This document shows positions 11,898-23,145 of a DNA stretch of 64,000 nt, one piece after another. This DNA comes from Neolentinus lepideus HHB14362 ss-1 (taxonomy: Eukaryota; Basidiomycota; Agaricomycetes; Gloeophyllales; Gloeophyllaceae). The notes beneath the pieces are model-generated. The model was not told the origin of the DNA and made no database searches. It worked only from the letters and a program-made list of their open reading frames with translations. The DNA is taken from positions 1 through 64,000 of the forward strand of contig KV425662.1 in assembly GCA_001632425.1 (NCBI GenBank), given 5' to 3'. How positions within the stretch are numbered: position 1 is the first letter of the stretch; every line of letters starts with the position of its first letter. The position numbers and the translations under genes are program-made.

Positions 11898-14016
11898 TCA
11901 AGTTGAACCAAGAGAATTGCTTCCGGGGTCCTGAGAGTCCGATGGTGCACATTGCGCACCCACAGCAGATGTTCTACTATGGGAACCGCGTTTGAATTGT
12001 GCTATATTAACGAAGGGTGTATAGCGAGGCACATTGATGGATGTGTTCATTCTATCGGGAAGATACGCAGGCATATTTTCGACGTGCGTATGTTGAGATA
12101 TATTTGTATTCTCGGGGACAACAGCTTGCCGATTGGGCCTTAGATGAGGTGCAAGCGGATGCGGTGGGGTATTGAAGTTCGCGGGACCAAGTGCCGGGCG
12201 CTCTGAGACATCAGACAGAGGCCTCGGTTGAGATATGGAAGGCAGCGTGCTGACGATGTCTTCTGATCCAGGTGATCCACGATCAAGCCTGGGCGCTGAA
12301 GATGTCTCAGCAGACGTATTGTTCCTATCCGGCCCTCTTTGAGAATCGCGGTCCTTCTCCGCCTGCACTGCTAAATCCGCATCAATGTCCTCGATGTCAC
12401 CGTGAGTACTGAGGAGAAGCGGAGCTTCGTGCTCGGCGGTAGTGCTCCCGGAATCGTGACTCGATGCCGGCTTCTTACCCTTCACCTTGCGGTTTTTCTT
12501 CCTCGGTATCTTTTTCTTCAGTCGAAGATGACTACCATAGGAAATGGGTGAGGGAGGAGCTTAGCGTAATAAATGGCATTTTTGTAAAGTACGTACCTTG
12601 CTGACGGCTCGGGGGTTTGCAATTCTGTGTCAGCCAGCAGGCCCCTATCATTCTCTGCTTGAAACGAAGGGTGTCTCGATTTCGCTTGGAGATACTCGAG
12701 CCTCTTCAACCACAGCACCCTCGCAAGGGCAGCCGACTCTTTCTTCAACAACTCTCGCTCGTAAACATGATTACCGATTTTCAAAGCTTGAGCTAGCTCA
12801 GCATTCAGTCGCCCCAATTTCTCAGCCTGTGGCTTCGGTGCTTTCCGTGCCTTCTTAGGCTCAACATCGTACACTCGCCCCCCTAAAGCACCCATATGGA
12901 TCGGTCTCGGATCCATTCACCTAGGATGATAATGAGCCATATAGAGATACCGGTGACAGACAGAACTAACCCGCAGGCTAGGGACAACTTGCAGCCCCCG
13001 GCGTTCGGCTTTGCGTTCGCTCCAGTACGGAAAAACAGCCTTAGCTATTGCAGACAGCATGGGTGGGTCGGGAACCCACTCTGGCACGCGGTATGACGCA
13101 AAAAGTGCGGGGTCAAGGTTGCTAGCAAAAGTCTCTTCGTATCTGCTGAAGGAATAGATCATCTCGCCCGTGGCATCCTTCCGATTCGAGGCAGCTTCGG
13201 CGTGGTCGTCGAGAAGGTCCTGATATATTGGGGGATATGTCAAGGAGGTACATGCCAAAGGAGTGCATTGCTGACCTTCTGCGTTTCATGTGCCAGCTTT
13301 TCGAAGATACCCATCACTAGTTCGAAAACGTCTTCAGATATCGGCATACTATGCATTAGGTTACGGTCTTCGCCCTTGCATTCCTCATCACCGTTGTCCA
13401 TCCGTTCGGCTTCTTGGTCGCGGACATCAAACTGTATGTTACCGTTGTTGGAAAGCCACTGTCCGTCTCTCTCGTCCATAAAGTACGTAAATCCATCCGC
13501 AAGTCCATCTTTGATTGACTGCTCGACCGTGTCGGACGACTGGAGATAGTGGAAAGGGTCCGTCCATTTACCGTCTGGATAGAGGTTGGCATCTCCTGAC
13601 GGAATCTCTTTCGAACCGAGAACAGGGATGTATACGGCCGACTTATTCGTTCCACCTTGGACTTTGGCGCGTTGACCATTGTGCCGGCCGGCAGCAAGGA
13701 CGGCTTGGAGGTGGTGCTCCTATGTACAAGATGGTAGTTAACAACATATGTCAGCAACGACTTCAAGCCATACTGTGCTATGCCACACTGGATTGCGCCA
13801 CACCGAGCCACAGTCGTTTAAGGACGCGTTATGACTCACATTGGCATCGTCAGCGTCTACCCCAGCGGTGGCAAGTATACCATCATTCTTATTTTCCTCC
13901 TGAAATGCCACGTCGGCTTCTTCACCACTTTTAAGTTTGACGACCTTGAAGCGCTTTGTGTGGCGCACCATGTTACCGCTTCTCAGTGGGACTGGTGTTT
14001 TGTGATCGGGTGGCAT
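11898..14016 (-). CDS. EPL1: Enhancer of polycomb-like protein EPL1 (NuA4 subunit), with a one-base frame break
   Basis: Complement exons 14016-13840, 13719-13276, 13219-12971, 12920-12597 and 12531-11898, about 608 residues. The EPcA region is clear: an N-terminal RFKVVKLKSG block, HHLQAVL, IPSGDANLYPDGKW, a FHYLQSSDTVE segment, YFMDERDGQWL and FELVMGIFEKL. Then come VPDPPMLSAIAKAVFPYWSERKAERRG and a degenerate DPYGCFRG. EPL1 scaffolds the Esa1 histone acetyltransferase module (piccolo NuA4) in the nucleus. Exon 4 (12920-12597) is 324 bases, but the flanking phases need 323, and the frame changes at six Cs (12878-12883). Removing one base joins DPYGCFRG to RVYDVEPKKARK in the order the family shows. 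I read this as a sequencing indel or a recent mutation. Downstream are a basic stretch and a low-complexity C-terminus. The start at 14016 was chosen over MVRH at 13971. Confidence 0.8.
12878..12883. other. Homopolymer of six C at the EPL1 frame break
   Basis: Six consecutive Cs, read as six Gs in the gene. This is where the conserved EPL1 reading frame shifts by one base. Confidence 0.6.
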
Positions 14017-14431
14017 AGCAGTAGCGACGAGGGGAGACGTGCCCTTCAGAACAGAAAGATGGTGGATGTGGTACGAGAGGAACGTGTGGCAGCGATTTCG
14101 TTCGCGGGTGGCCCAGATCTCGTGACACTGTCCTAATCCAGCTAGTGACCGTGATGTCAGAATATTGACACCCTGTATGTGGTTCATTGATGCTAAGCGA
14201 TGGAGGGACATACCAAATATCTGCATAAGCTCTGTCCTGCAACAGCACTATAGCAGGTGTGGGTGACCCATCAGCGATGTATATTCCTGCACCAACAGCA
14301 ACTCGCCAGCCCATATTGCGTGACCCAGCACTGAACCAGTGATTCAGATAAAGGATGATACATTCGCTGATCATTCGTTGATGGCAAAGCCGTCGGTGCT
14401 GAAAAGTCCAAAGGCAGTCGCACATAACAAA
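14017..14431. other. 5' flank of EPL1
   Basis: No gene supported. The EPL1 frame stays open upstream to about 14226, so a longer N-terminus cannot be excluded. Confidence 0.3.
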
Positions 14432-14755
14432 GGAGGCGCAGCCCATCGTGCGCCTACTTCACAGGTGCGAGTGCCAGAGGCCTCCTGCGCCGAATATCGA
14501 GGGCCAACAACAGAGAAGCAACTCCACAACGTCCTCAGGTAAAGAGTCGCCAATGTTCAAACATCACGGACCAAATTCAGAAATATAGTCCACAGACCGT
14601 CCCGAAACATCAGAATGACCAGTCCTGCCCAGATATCACTTGAGTCAGGCCTGGCTGTCGTATGTCTCGCCCAGAATGCGACCAAGCAAGACGACGCGAA
14701 GCGGCCGGGTTGCAAAAGAGGCTCAAAATTGCAAGGAGGAAGAGACGATGAAGTT
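14432..14755. repeat. Diverged direct repeat, copy A
   Basis: Matches 15797-16088 in the same orientation with gaps. Shared words include CCACNNCGTCCTCAGGTAAA, ACATCANAATGAC, GACCAGTCCTGC and AAGCGGCCGGGT. No coding function is evident. The MITE at 14829 lies just beyond its end. Confidence 0.6.
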
Positions 14756-14828
14756 TCGAAGCGACGGGTGAAGAACGGGCATTGCCGAGATGACTTCTGA
14801 ACGTTAAAAACTCAGTTACAGTTGAGTA

Positions 14829-15587
14829 GAACGTGCAATCCTCCCAACAAAATGAGGACTCGGCAAGATCCGGAATCCCTGAAACGGAAGGTCGTGGCGC
14901 CCGTGCGGCAACTGCAGTGCACCTAGCGAGTTACTGCGCCGGAGCGTGCACACTGCTTGAGAGTATCAGATTTTTCTAAGTCTCAATTATTAGTGGTACA
15001 GTGTATTACTTAGTACTCTAGGTTCTGGCTCTGGGACAAATGAACAAAATGAGCATAGTGCTGGAGGGATCATAATTGATCTAACTAATCATTGGGACTG
15101 AAAACCAGGCCCCATCATTGAAAAAGTAAAAAGGTAAATTTAAAAAAGTGGTAGGACATGCGCGATGACTTGAGATGCACACTTACGTCGACTGAGGCAA
15201 TAATATATTCATGCAACGGCCAAGAATCGAATCGACAACCCTAGAACCTATAGCCTAAGAAACAAGACTAAAGACTACTCATGATATAACCAATACACCA
15301 AGGGATATAGTATCATGATGTTTAAATACTATCTATATCAGGACGCTCGCATACCCTTTGCTGCTCTTACAGAGGTATCTCTCTCTATCCAGTTGTTTTA
15401 TTTGCTCTTATTTTGTTTCTACAGATACTCTTTACCATTTTATCTCATTTCCCGCCGTAAATATTCTTGGTTTATAGTATGGTGGGATGCAGTAGGACAG
15501 TGGCCGCTCCCACGGGGCAACGGCGTAGCTCACGGGAATACATTACATAATTTCGGTCCTCATTTTGTTGGGAGGATTGCATTGCCT
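14829..15587. mobile_element. MITE of 759 bases with 10-base target duplications
   Basis: A perfect 26-base inverted repeat lies near both ends (14834-14859 and 15556-15581; core TGCAATCCTCCCAACAAAAT). Outside it the direct repeat CAGTTGAGTA occurs at 14819-14828 and 15588-15597, flanking exactly 14829-15587. This is the structure expected of an inserted DNA transposon with a 10-base target duplication,  a length usual for Mutator-like elements. The interior is AT-rich and has no transposase. Confidence 0.72.
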
Positions 15588-16480
15588 CAGTTGAGTATCT
15601 CATACATAATGCATGAGCTGATAATGCATAACATCTCATAACGCATGAGGATTTAAACCCAGCCCCAAACGCTTGTTGAGCGACCCAGTAATGCATGACG
15701 GCCAGTTTCGACCTTACAGTATGCATTATGAGAAACTCAACTGTACCTCCGAGCGTTGTATTGGCTGAAGGGGCGTCCTGGAACGCTTGGCCTACAGGAG
15801 GGGGCGCCCACTTCCCAAGTGTGGGTGCCAGAGGTCTGCCCGAAGTAACTCCACCACGTCCTCAGGTAAACCAAAACGCAGAGTATAAAGTCTTCTGCCT
15901 CGTCGGGTTTAGCAGCACAAGGTGGGAGCGAGGAGATCGCCCGCGGACCGTGGCGAAACATCACAATGACATTGACCAGTCCTGCACAAATATCATGTGC
16001 GTACGTTTCGCCCTGAATGCGAGTAAGCAAGACTACGCAAAGCGGCCGGGTGGCAAAAGAGATTATGGGAGGAGTGATGAAACGAGGATCCGGAGATTTC
16101 GAGGGCCCGACTCTCAAGCCAACGCTCAAACACCTCAAACACAGCACGCAGAGCAGAAAAATCCAGCACTCTGCCAGCGGACCACAAATACAACGGCGAG
16201 CCAGTACTGTACTGTACACGATACAGAAATGTACAGCTAAAGGTATAATGGAGAAGTATGACTATGTAGACTCTCCCGGGAGCCAGTGAACGTGATCCAC
16301 ATGAAGGCTGTACTAATATGTGCGCGGGCGAAGATGGAAGCAAAGCAAAGCAAAGCACAATATGGAACCGTATGTTCTATATCCAAATATCCAAGTGACG
16401 AGGGGGAGGATGGGAGTTGAGCGGGTGAGGGTGAGTACAGGGGAGATAAATAAGGTTAAGCAGCCAAACGCAAAGGACGA
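15588..16480. repeat. Direct repeat copy B (15797-16088) and AT-rich flank
   Basis: 15797-16088 is the second copy of the repeat at 14432-14755. The rest, including the palindrome-rich stretch with repeated TAATGCAT words at 15605-15730, has no supported gene. The azgA 3' end follows at 16481. Confidence 0.5.
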
Positions 16481-18739
16481 TCAGCGCGCAACGGCAGGCA
16501 GCGTCGACTCCACCTCCTGCATCTCCAGCGCCTTATGCTTGTCAATATCCTGGCTCGCAGTATCCACCGACGCCGAGCGGTGCCGGCCCGTGTCCCGGCG
16601 CTCCAAGCGGAACTCGGAGTTGTTCGGGTAGCCCGACGGGTACGGGTTGGTGTCGCGGCCGAGCACTTTTTTGCTGTACGAGATCAACCAAAAATAAATA
16701 AAATTTAGTGTCAGTGGCGGGCAGGGAAAAGAGAGGGAGGGAGGTACTGACAGCCAGTACGGCATGAGCCCGCCCGGGGGGACTGCCCACCCCTCCGCGA
16801 GCTCGTACGTGGGGGGCACGATCCGCCCCCTGCTCAGCTTCTTGAACGCCCACGGGATGCCGTTGATGGCGATGTACGAAAGGACGCCGGCGATGACGCC
16901 GTACGCGATGCTTTAGGAAGAGAAGAGGCGGCGGGTTAGTTAGCGACTGGGAGGGAAAGGGAAGGGGAGGGAAGGGAAGGGATGCGTACTTGTACGAGAG
17001 CGGGATGATGATGATCGTGAGGAACGCGGGGACGGCGTCGCCCGCGTAGTCCCAGTTGATCTCGCGGACGCTGGAACGCAAACGCACATGCCGAGTAAGA
17101 AGGAGAGGAAGGCGGATAATAAAACGCCAACGCCAACGCACTTGCGAATCATCATGCTCCCCACGAGCACGAGCGCGCCGCCGGTCGCCCAGCTGGGTAT
17201 GCTCGCGAAGATGGGCGCGAAGAACACGCAGACGAAGAACGCGAGGCCCGTCGTGACCGCGGTGATGCCCGTCTTGCCGCCCTCTACACCACACACACAC
17301 AACAACTTAGCATCACAAGTAGCTAAGGAAACGGAAGGAGGGCGCACCGCTGATGCCCGTCGCGCTCTCGATGAACGCGGTGACGGGGCTCGTGCCCATG
17401 AGCGCGCCCATGCTGATCGAGAAGGCGTCGACGCAGTACGCGATCGTGCTGTTCTCAAAGTCGAGCGTCACGGGGTCGCGCAGGCCGGCGAACTTGGCCA
17501 TCGAGTAGAGCGTGCTGTGGGGGAAAGTGTTAATAATACGGAGAGCGGGGGGGGGCGGGGGAGCGTACCCGGTCGTGTCGAGGATGTCGACGTAGAGGAA
17601 GGTGATGAGGGCGTACCAGACTTTTCCTTTGCTGGAATCGGGAGGGGATTCAGTCAAATTTTAGTACCCTGCGGAGCGGACGTACCCGTAGTGCCAGTCA
17701 ATGGCATTGCCGATTTTGTGGAGCGGGTGGAAGGTCACGACCTTCTTGAAGAAATCGAACAGCGCGTCCCCGCTATCCGTGTGGGGGAAATACGTCACCG
17801 CGCTATCCCTCGGCCAGCTGATGATGCTCGTCACAAAAATACCAATCAAAATCGCGCCCCTCACGCGGTAGAGCATCAACAGCACCGTCAACACCCCGCC
17901 CGTGAAAATCCCGAGCCACATCGTCGGGCTCCGCAGCACGCCGTGCTGGCAGTACCCCGGGAGGCCGGCGTAGTAGTTGTCCGCCGTGCACCCGCCGAGG
18001 CCGACGAGGTTCGTCGTGTCGCCGCCGATGACGTCCAGGCCGCCGGAGGAGAGCCCGATGAAGGCGATGTAGAGCCCGATGCCGGCGCCGACGGCCATGA
18101 CGAGGGACTGCGGCATGATGCGCGCGAGCCACTGGCGCAGGCCGAGGAGGGAGAGGGCGAAGAAGATCCAGCCCTCGAGGAAGACGGCTGCGAGCGCCTC
18201 GCGGTAGCTGATGATGCCCGTGCCGTGGAAGCCCACGACGGAGTAGGTGAACTAGGTGTGCGGGGTGAGGATGGAATCAGGAATGAGAGGGGGGACGTAC
18301 GTAGGCGTTGAGACCGAGCCCGGGGGCCATGCCGATGGGGAGGTTCGCGAGCGCGCCCATGAGGAAGCTCGCGAGCGCGGAGACGGCGGCGGTGGTGGTG
18401 ATCAGGTCCTGGCTGACTTGCTGCACGCAGGCGGCGTAGTCTGCGTCCGTCGCGCACGATGGGTCGTCGGCGTCGGTGCAGACACACGGGCCGCCAGAGT
18501 CGGAGAGGATGGAGGCGTTGACGGAGATGATGTACGCCATGGCGGCCCATGTTGTTAGGCCGGCGCAGATCTCAGTCTACCCCCAGTGAGTCGAGGTCAA
18601 TGTACTGACTGCTGGTGCTTACCAGGAAACGAGAGCCCTCGCGCTCCTTGACGTGGCCCGAGCCCTCCAGTCGGAACCAGCGGCCAAAGGCAGAGTTGGC
18701 GACCCGGGCGTTGAGCCTGTCGGCCCAGGTGATGCTCAT
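16481..18739 (-). CDS. azgA: AzgA-type purine permease (adenine/guanine/hypoxanthine transporter)
   Basis: Nine complement exons (18739-18623, 18576-18301, 18251-17686, 17631-17569, 17514-17348, 17283-17142, 17070-16990, 16910-16752, 16673-16481) give 587 residues, the usual AzgA length. Family blocks in order are [77 protein letters not shown] and [16 protein letters not shown] dozen or more hydrophobic helices are evident. AzgA carriers are proton-coupled plasma membrane permeases of the NCS2-related fold that take up adenine, guanine and hypoxanthine. The cytosolic tail is charged. The gene is GC-rich compared with its flanks, so long antisense open frames appear opposite it; they are shadows. 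Confidence 0.93.
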
Positions 18740-19301
18740 GGTGAGGAGAAGAGAAAAGACAGTTGGACGCTAGAAGAAACAGAGCGTAGCGTAATAAGGA
18801 AGGGCTAAGTGCAAGGCACGGAGAGGCGAGCAAAACCTGACGACGCTGGCTAAAAGGTGCACAGAATGCGAGAAGCCATCTTTTGGACCGTTCTGAGAAT
18901 TACCCGAGGGCGACGAGCGTACTGATCGAGAGAGGCCATGGGAAAGCCGGCACCGGCAGAATGGGACGTTGCCTTTTAGAGATGTTGCAAACATATGATC
19001 TCGCCGCTGCACAATCCCTTCCTAATGATTCTGCCACCAGAAGCTGATTCCAGAATGAGAGTCTGCTGCAGTTTACTCTCGGGACCTTGTGCTGGATCAC
19101 AGCTACATACATCGCTTTGCTGCACTACTCCTTGTGCACATGGTTATCTTGCACAGCACATGCGTTGAAATGAATCCCGATTCTGACACTGGATCTCATT
19201 AGATCCCCTTACGGCAATAAGATGCATCAGTCCAACAGTCCAGAATTCCGGGGTCTAGTGGTCCACAATCAAACGAGTCGCTGGATAGATGGCACTAGCA
19301 A
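18740..19301. other. 5' flank of azgA
   Basis: No gene seen. Homology to the upstream flank of the intact dehydrogenase begins near 19302. Confidence 0.35.
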
Positions 19302-19538
19302 TTGCAAGTACCTGGCTCTCTGTTTCCTTGGCTACCTGCCCAGCTCGTTCCAGTGCTCGCAGGTTTCCAACTTGCGAGAGTGAGTTTACTTGTATTGCGA
19401 GCAGGCGGACACTAGTGATAAATTACAGCTAGATAGACAAGCTAAACATAGTTTCGCACTAAACCTTCGTATACTTGGATCGTGGTAATGACAGTGCTCG
19501 GCCTTCTCATCACACCAGTAGCCAGACATCTCTTTCAA

Positions 19539-20477
19539 TGTCTACGGACTCCGAGTCCCTCAGAGGCAAGCTCGCACTGATCACTGGGTACGTCCGACCC
19601 CGGCTATCACTGAGTGGCTCTGATGACATCCACGATCGCCCGTTCCCTTCCATTGACATCGCATCTGCCCGGCGGCCTCGCATCCCAATCCACCTCCATT
19701 AATCTCCCCTTCCATCGCACAGAGGAGGCATCGGCCGTGCAACCGCCCTCGCCCACCATGGGCTCACTACCACCCGCCACACCACGACGGCGCCGCCCTG
19801 CTCCTCCCTGAGTCCTATTTCCAAGCCGACATGGGCAGCTACGACGCGGTGCAGAACTCGTCCCACCCGGACGTGCTCTTCAACAACGCGGGCACGGCGG
19901 GCGGATCGAGGACGTGGGAGCAGCTTTCTGGTGAGATCCATCCTACCCTTCTGGGTGCACAGCAGAATATCTTTTATATGTGTGATACCACTGGCAGTTG
20001 GCCCCGCACATGGTCACGCAGAAATTTGGGCGCATCGTATTCAACTCCAGGCACATCCATCATCCACTACTCACTCACTCGGCGACCCGCACTACGCCTC
20101 CTCAAAGTACGATGCACTGGATCGCGCAGGGACGGAATCGTACGTCCACCCGCCGCGCCTGGATAACCTAAACTGTACTGTCTGAATTAACTAAACTAAA
20201 CTGTGAATTAACTAAAACTAAACTGCGAATTGATTGTTGGCAGACTTGCAACGCCGTAGCGCCCGCGCTCATCGTCGGTCAGCTCAGTCTCAACCTCGTC
20301 CCTCGCCTTTGCCCTTACACGAGACTCACCGCGCAGCGATGATGTCCACCCCGAACCCCGAAACCTCGTAAGCCTTATTACCCTGTCCCACCCACTTATC
20401 TACTCACAAATCACCCCCAGAAACTGATCCCGTAGGCCCCGCGGAGGTCGCCGCGAACGCGTACACGACGAACAAGG
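19539..20477 (+). pseudogene. Decayed short-chain dehydrogenase, copy of the gene at 23513-24787
   Basis: Starts MSTDSESLRGKLALITG like the intact gene and keeps collinear pieces of every exon: GGIGRATAL, DMGSYDAV, DVLFNNAGTA, KFGRIVFNS, TCNAVAPALIVG, MMSTPNPE and AYTTNK. Many short internal deletions have removed parts of each exon. The reading frame breaks repeatedly, and the YxxxK catalytic segment is disrupted after HYASS. Homology continues upstream to about 19302. It is on the opposite strand from the intact copy. The only plausible reading is a non-functional duplicate. Confidence 0.8.
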
Positions 20478-20530
20478 TCCGTTTCCCCCGCCCGAGGGTG
20501 CGTATGATACGATACAAAGTGACATGCTCA

Positions 20531-20886
20531 ACACGTAGAAATCGCCCTTGGCTTCGTGATCAGTATGTACTGCGGCTGTGGTCAGATCGATCTTTTGTGC
20601 ATGGCTCGCTGCTGATGCGAGAACGGCCCCTGTGCTTGTGTGGGGGTCGCGAATTGATACCTGCCATGACGAGAGCGCGGCTTTTCCTCCGTGTCGCAGC
20701 GATCTCGCCCTCGCCCCCTTCCTCACGCTCCTTGGCGCGGGCGTATTTGGGTTTTGGATGCGGGCGGATAGTGGCGGCAGTGAGTCTGCTGCCTCCGACG
20801 ATACGGCTGTTATCTTCAATGTGGAGCCAAAGGACCTCGAGGAAGGTTTGGTCGATGTGGAATCTTCCGTCGGCGGAAAGTCATAG
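20531..20886 (+). pseudogene. Decayed copy of the membrane protein gene at 26018-27064
   Basis: Sequence from 20531 matches the 5' flank of the intact gene (from about 27233 on the complement). It keeps the first coding bases (ARLFLRVAAI) and then jumps, through a large internal deletion, to the last segment: GAGVFGFWM in one frame, and the terminal NVEPKDLEEGLVDVESSVGG and stop at 20884-20886. The start and end lie in different frames. It directly abuts the dehydrogenase pseudogene and is followed by the same minisatellite as the intact copy. Confidence 0.75.
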
Positions 20887-20917
20887 GATCTTCCTCAATA
20901 TGGGTTATGGTTGTCAC

Positions 20918-20994
20918 TTACGGACTCGTATTCAGGGTGTTAGCTTATGGACTCGTATTCAGGGTGTACCTTATGGACTTGTATTCAGGGTGGC
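20918..20994. repeat. Minisatellite, three units of about 26 bases
   Basis: Three head-to-tail units with the core GGACTCGTATTCAGGGTG. A diverged copy, reverse-complemented, lies at 25926-25996 next to the intact membrane protein gene, so the array moved with the duplication. Confidence 0.75.
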
Positions 20995-21259
20995 TTGATA
21001 CGAGTATGCGACGGACCTTGCACAATGTTCTCAGTCCCGATGGTCGGCAGCAAATAGTGATCCCGTCTACAACTCTAGTCGACGATGATATACCACCCCG
21101 CAGATTAGGGTACGGTGAATAATTCGTCCTGAGTTTTTCACGTTGTTATTAACATCAGCGCCTCGAGGGCATTATTAACACGTGTTATTAACAGTTATTA
21201 ACAAGGGCGTTACTAACATGTGTAAAATAGTTAATAACAATGTGAAAAATGAAAAGCTT

Positions 21260-22337
21260 AATCCCCCCTTTTATCCCCATCACCTTCATCACTGACTCCC
21301 GCTATGTCATTGATGGCCTGACCCTACACCTCGGTACCTGGGAAGACCAGGGTTGGCTGGGAGTGGCCAACAGCCGCTTTTTTAAAGCTGCGGCCTACCA
21401 GCTTAGGCGCCGCTCCGCGGCGACCTCTTTTCTATGGGTAAAAGGACACAGCGGCGACGCCGGAAACGAGGCCGCTGATGCACTTGCCTGCGAAGGCGCC
21501 GCGAAAGACGTCCCCGATATAGTAGACCTAGACGTCCCCTCAACTTTTAACCTCTGTGGCGCTAAACTCTCAGTACTCACCCAAGCGGTGGCCTACCGAG
21601 GCATCCGGCTAAGTAAGCCGAACCGTGCAGGTCCCCGTACTCGCGCATTACTCAACCTATCCCGAATGCAAGATGGCATTAATGAAATAACTAACACAAT
21701 AGAAACCCACTCACGGCTTTGGTTATCCTGCCAAAGTAAGAACATGCGGCCATTAGTCCCCCAATTCATGTTCAAAGCAGTCCAAAATGCATACAAGATC
21801 GGGGACTTCTGGCTCCCGATACCCGGGTACGAGACACGCGCAATCTGCCCCACCTGCGAAGATTGCTCTGACAATCTAGACCACATCCTCACGGAATGCG
21901 AGACACCAGCGCGTGCTCTAATTTGGGAGCTCGCGGCCGACCTCTGGCCAGCGGCATACGGCCCCTTCCCACAACTTACCTTTGGAGCAATAATAGGTGC
22001 AGGATCACTTACCGCACATCGCCAAACGTCAAACGATGACGACACTGTTTCCGATGACGAACACAATATCGGTGACTCACCGACACGCCCACACCGAGGC
22101 GGCACCCGCCTCCTTCAAATTCTAGTGTCCGAATCCTCATACCTCCTATGGGTCCTCCGCTGTGAACGCGTAATCCAGAACCGCGTACACTCCATCCGCA
22201 CGATAACTGCGAGATGGACCAACACTATTAACCGGCGCCTTAGTATCGACCGCATTGTAGCCGGAAAAATACGGCGCTCACCTAAAGCCGTCACGCAAGT
22301 CGCCCAAACATGGAAAGATACACTAGCCAATATTTGA
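21260..22337 (+). pseudogene. LINE RNase H and zinc-knuckle C-terminal fragment
   Basis: One uninterrupted frame of about 359 codons to TGA at 22335. The RNase H signature TDSRYVIDGL appears at the start and WVKGHSGDAGNEAADALA further on, so the His/Asp/Glu end of the domain is intact but its first strand is lost. CPTCEDCSDNLDHILTEC is the CCHC-type motif typical of LINE C-termini. The ATG at 21249 lies upstream in the target duplication and is fortuitous. The frame is unusually well preserved, suggesting recent insertion. The fragment cannot encode a complete replication protein. Confidence 0.82.
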
Positions 22338-22593
22338 AGACTTGCTCCCTCCAAGTACTCTGGGCCCACCGCTTCGAGGTTTTAGTGGGTATTAGGGCGC
22401 CCAGGACTCCCATGTAACGGAGACCCCAGGCACCGACTTGAGTCCCACACTCCCCAGTACCCGCTGGGGGTGCGTCAATGCATTTTATCCTCAGACCGGG
22501 ATCGTATACATCCCGCTATAGCATATTATCTAGGACTGTACCTATTGTCAGTAGCTAGGTAATAAATTCGCTTGTCCAAAAAAAAAAAAAAAA
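21260..22593 (+). mobile_element. 5'-truncated LINE (non-LTR retrotransposon) with poly(A) tail
   Basis: The insertion carries a retrotransposon 3' end, a 3' UTR and a run of 16 As (22578-22593). GAAAAGCTT occurs on both sides (21251-21259 and 22594-22602), a fitting target-site duplication. The coding part is only the RNase H region and the C-terminal zinc-binding region, so the 5' end, with ORF1, endonuclease and reverse transcriptase, is missing. It sits inside the hAT-like element. Confidence 0.82.
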
Positions 22594-23145
22594 GAAAAGC
22601 TTGTTAAAAATACGTTTACATCATCAATCCCAATCCACAGCGCCTGGTTTTGCCACTGGGGGCTCCCTCAGGCCTCAGTGCCTGCTGCTTATCAGTGACC
22701 GTAGACATACTGGCAGGCTCTAATGAGAGCAAGTCTCTCAGGTACACTGAGTTCAGATCAAACCAGAATCTGGCTAGCTGAGCCTTCCTCTAAGGAGAAT
22801 TCACTGCTTCCTTACGTAGTAGTCCATGGACCACTCAGCAGAGACCTCATAGACAGACATTGTCTGAGACTCTTGACATTGACCTCCAGAGGGAGAGGCA
22901 GGACTCCCATACATACAGGAATTTTTAACAATTAATAACAGCTCTATGTACCGGCCCATCCGGCCATCGTTATTAACACGTTATTAACGTGTTATTAACA
23001 TGTGTTAATAACAATGTAAATAATACATGAATTATTCCCCGTACCCTACCGCAGATGTACATGTAGGTGATTGAAGTTCTTGACAATGCCGTGTCACATG
23101 CGTCTGTCGTCCTCTCAACGTAGAGTTCGACTCCGGCATGCATAT

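Larger units (their letters stand above)
21106..23048. mobile_element. hAT-like non-autonomous element, interrupted by a LINE
   Basis: Ends in inverted repeats TAGGGTACGGTGAATAATTC (21106-21125) and, on the complement, TAGGGTACGGGGAATAATTC (23048-23029), one mismatch in 20. It is flanked by the perfect 8-base target duplication CCGCAGAT (21098-21105 and 23049-23056). The subterminal regions are packed with GTTATTAAC words in both orientations (21147-21240 and 22925-23025). The 8-base duplication and TAGGG ends suit the hAT superfamily. No transposase remains. The 1.3 kb LINE fragment inside accounts for most of its length, leaving about 600 bases of original element. Confidence 0.8.

Noticed and set aside
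17088..18311. A 407-codon open frame on the + strand
   Set aside because: It lies antisense to the azgA exons in GC-rich sequence, crosses their introns and has no recognisable motif. It is a shadow of the permease gene.
19831..20185. A functional dehydrogenase in the left copy
   Set aside because: Frame changes and deletions remove parts of each exon and disrupt the catalytic segment.
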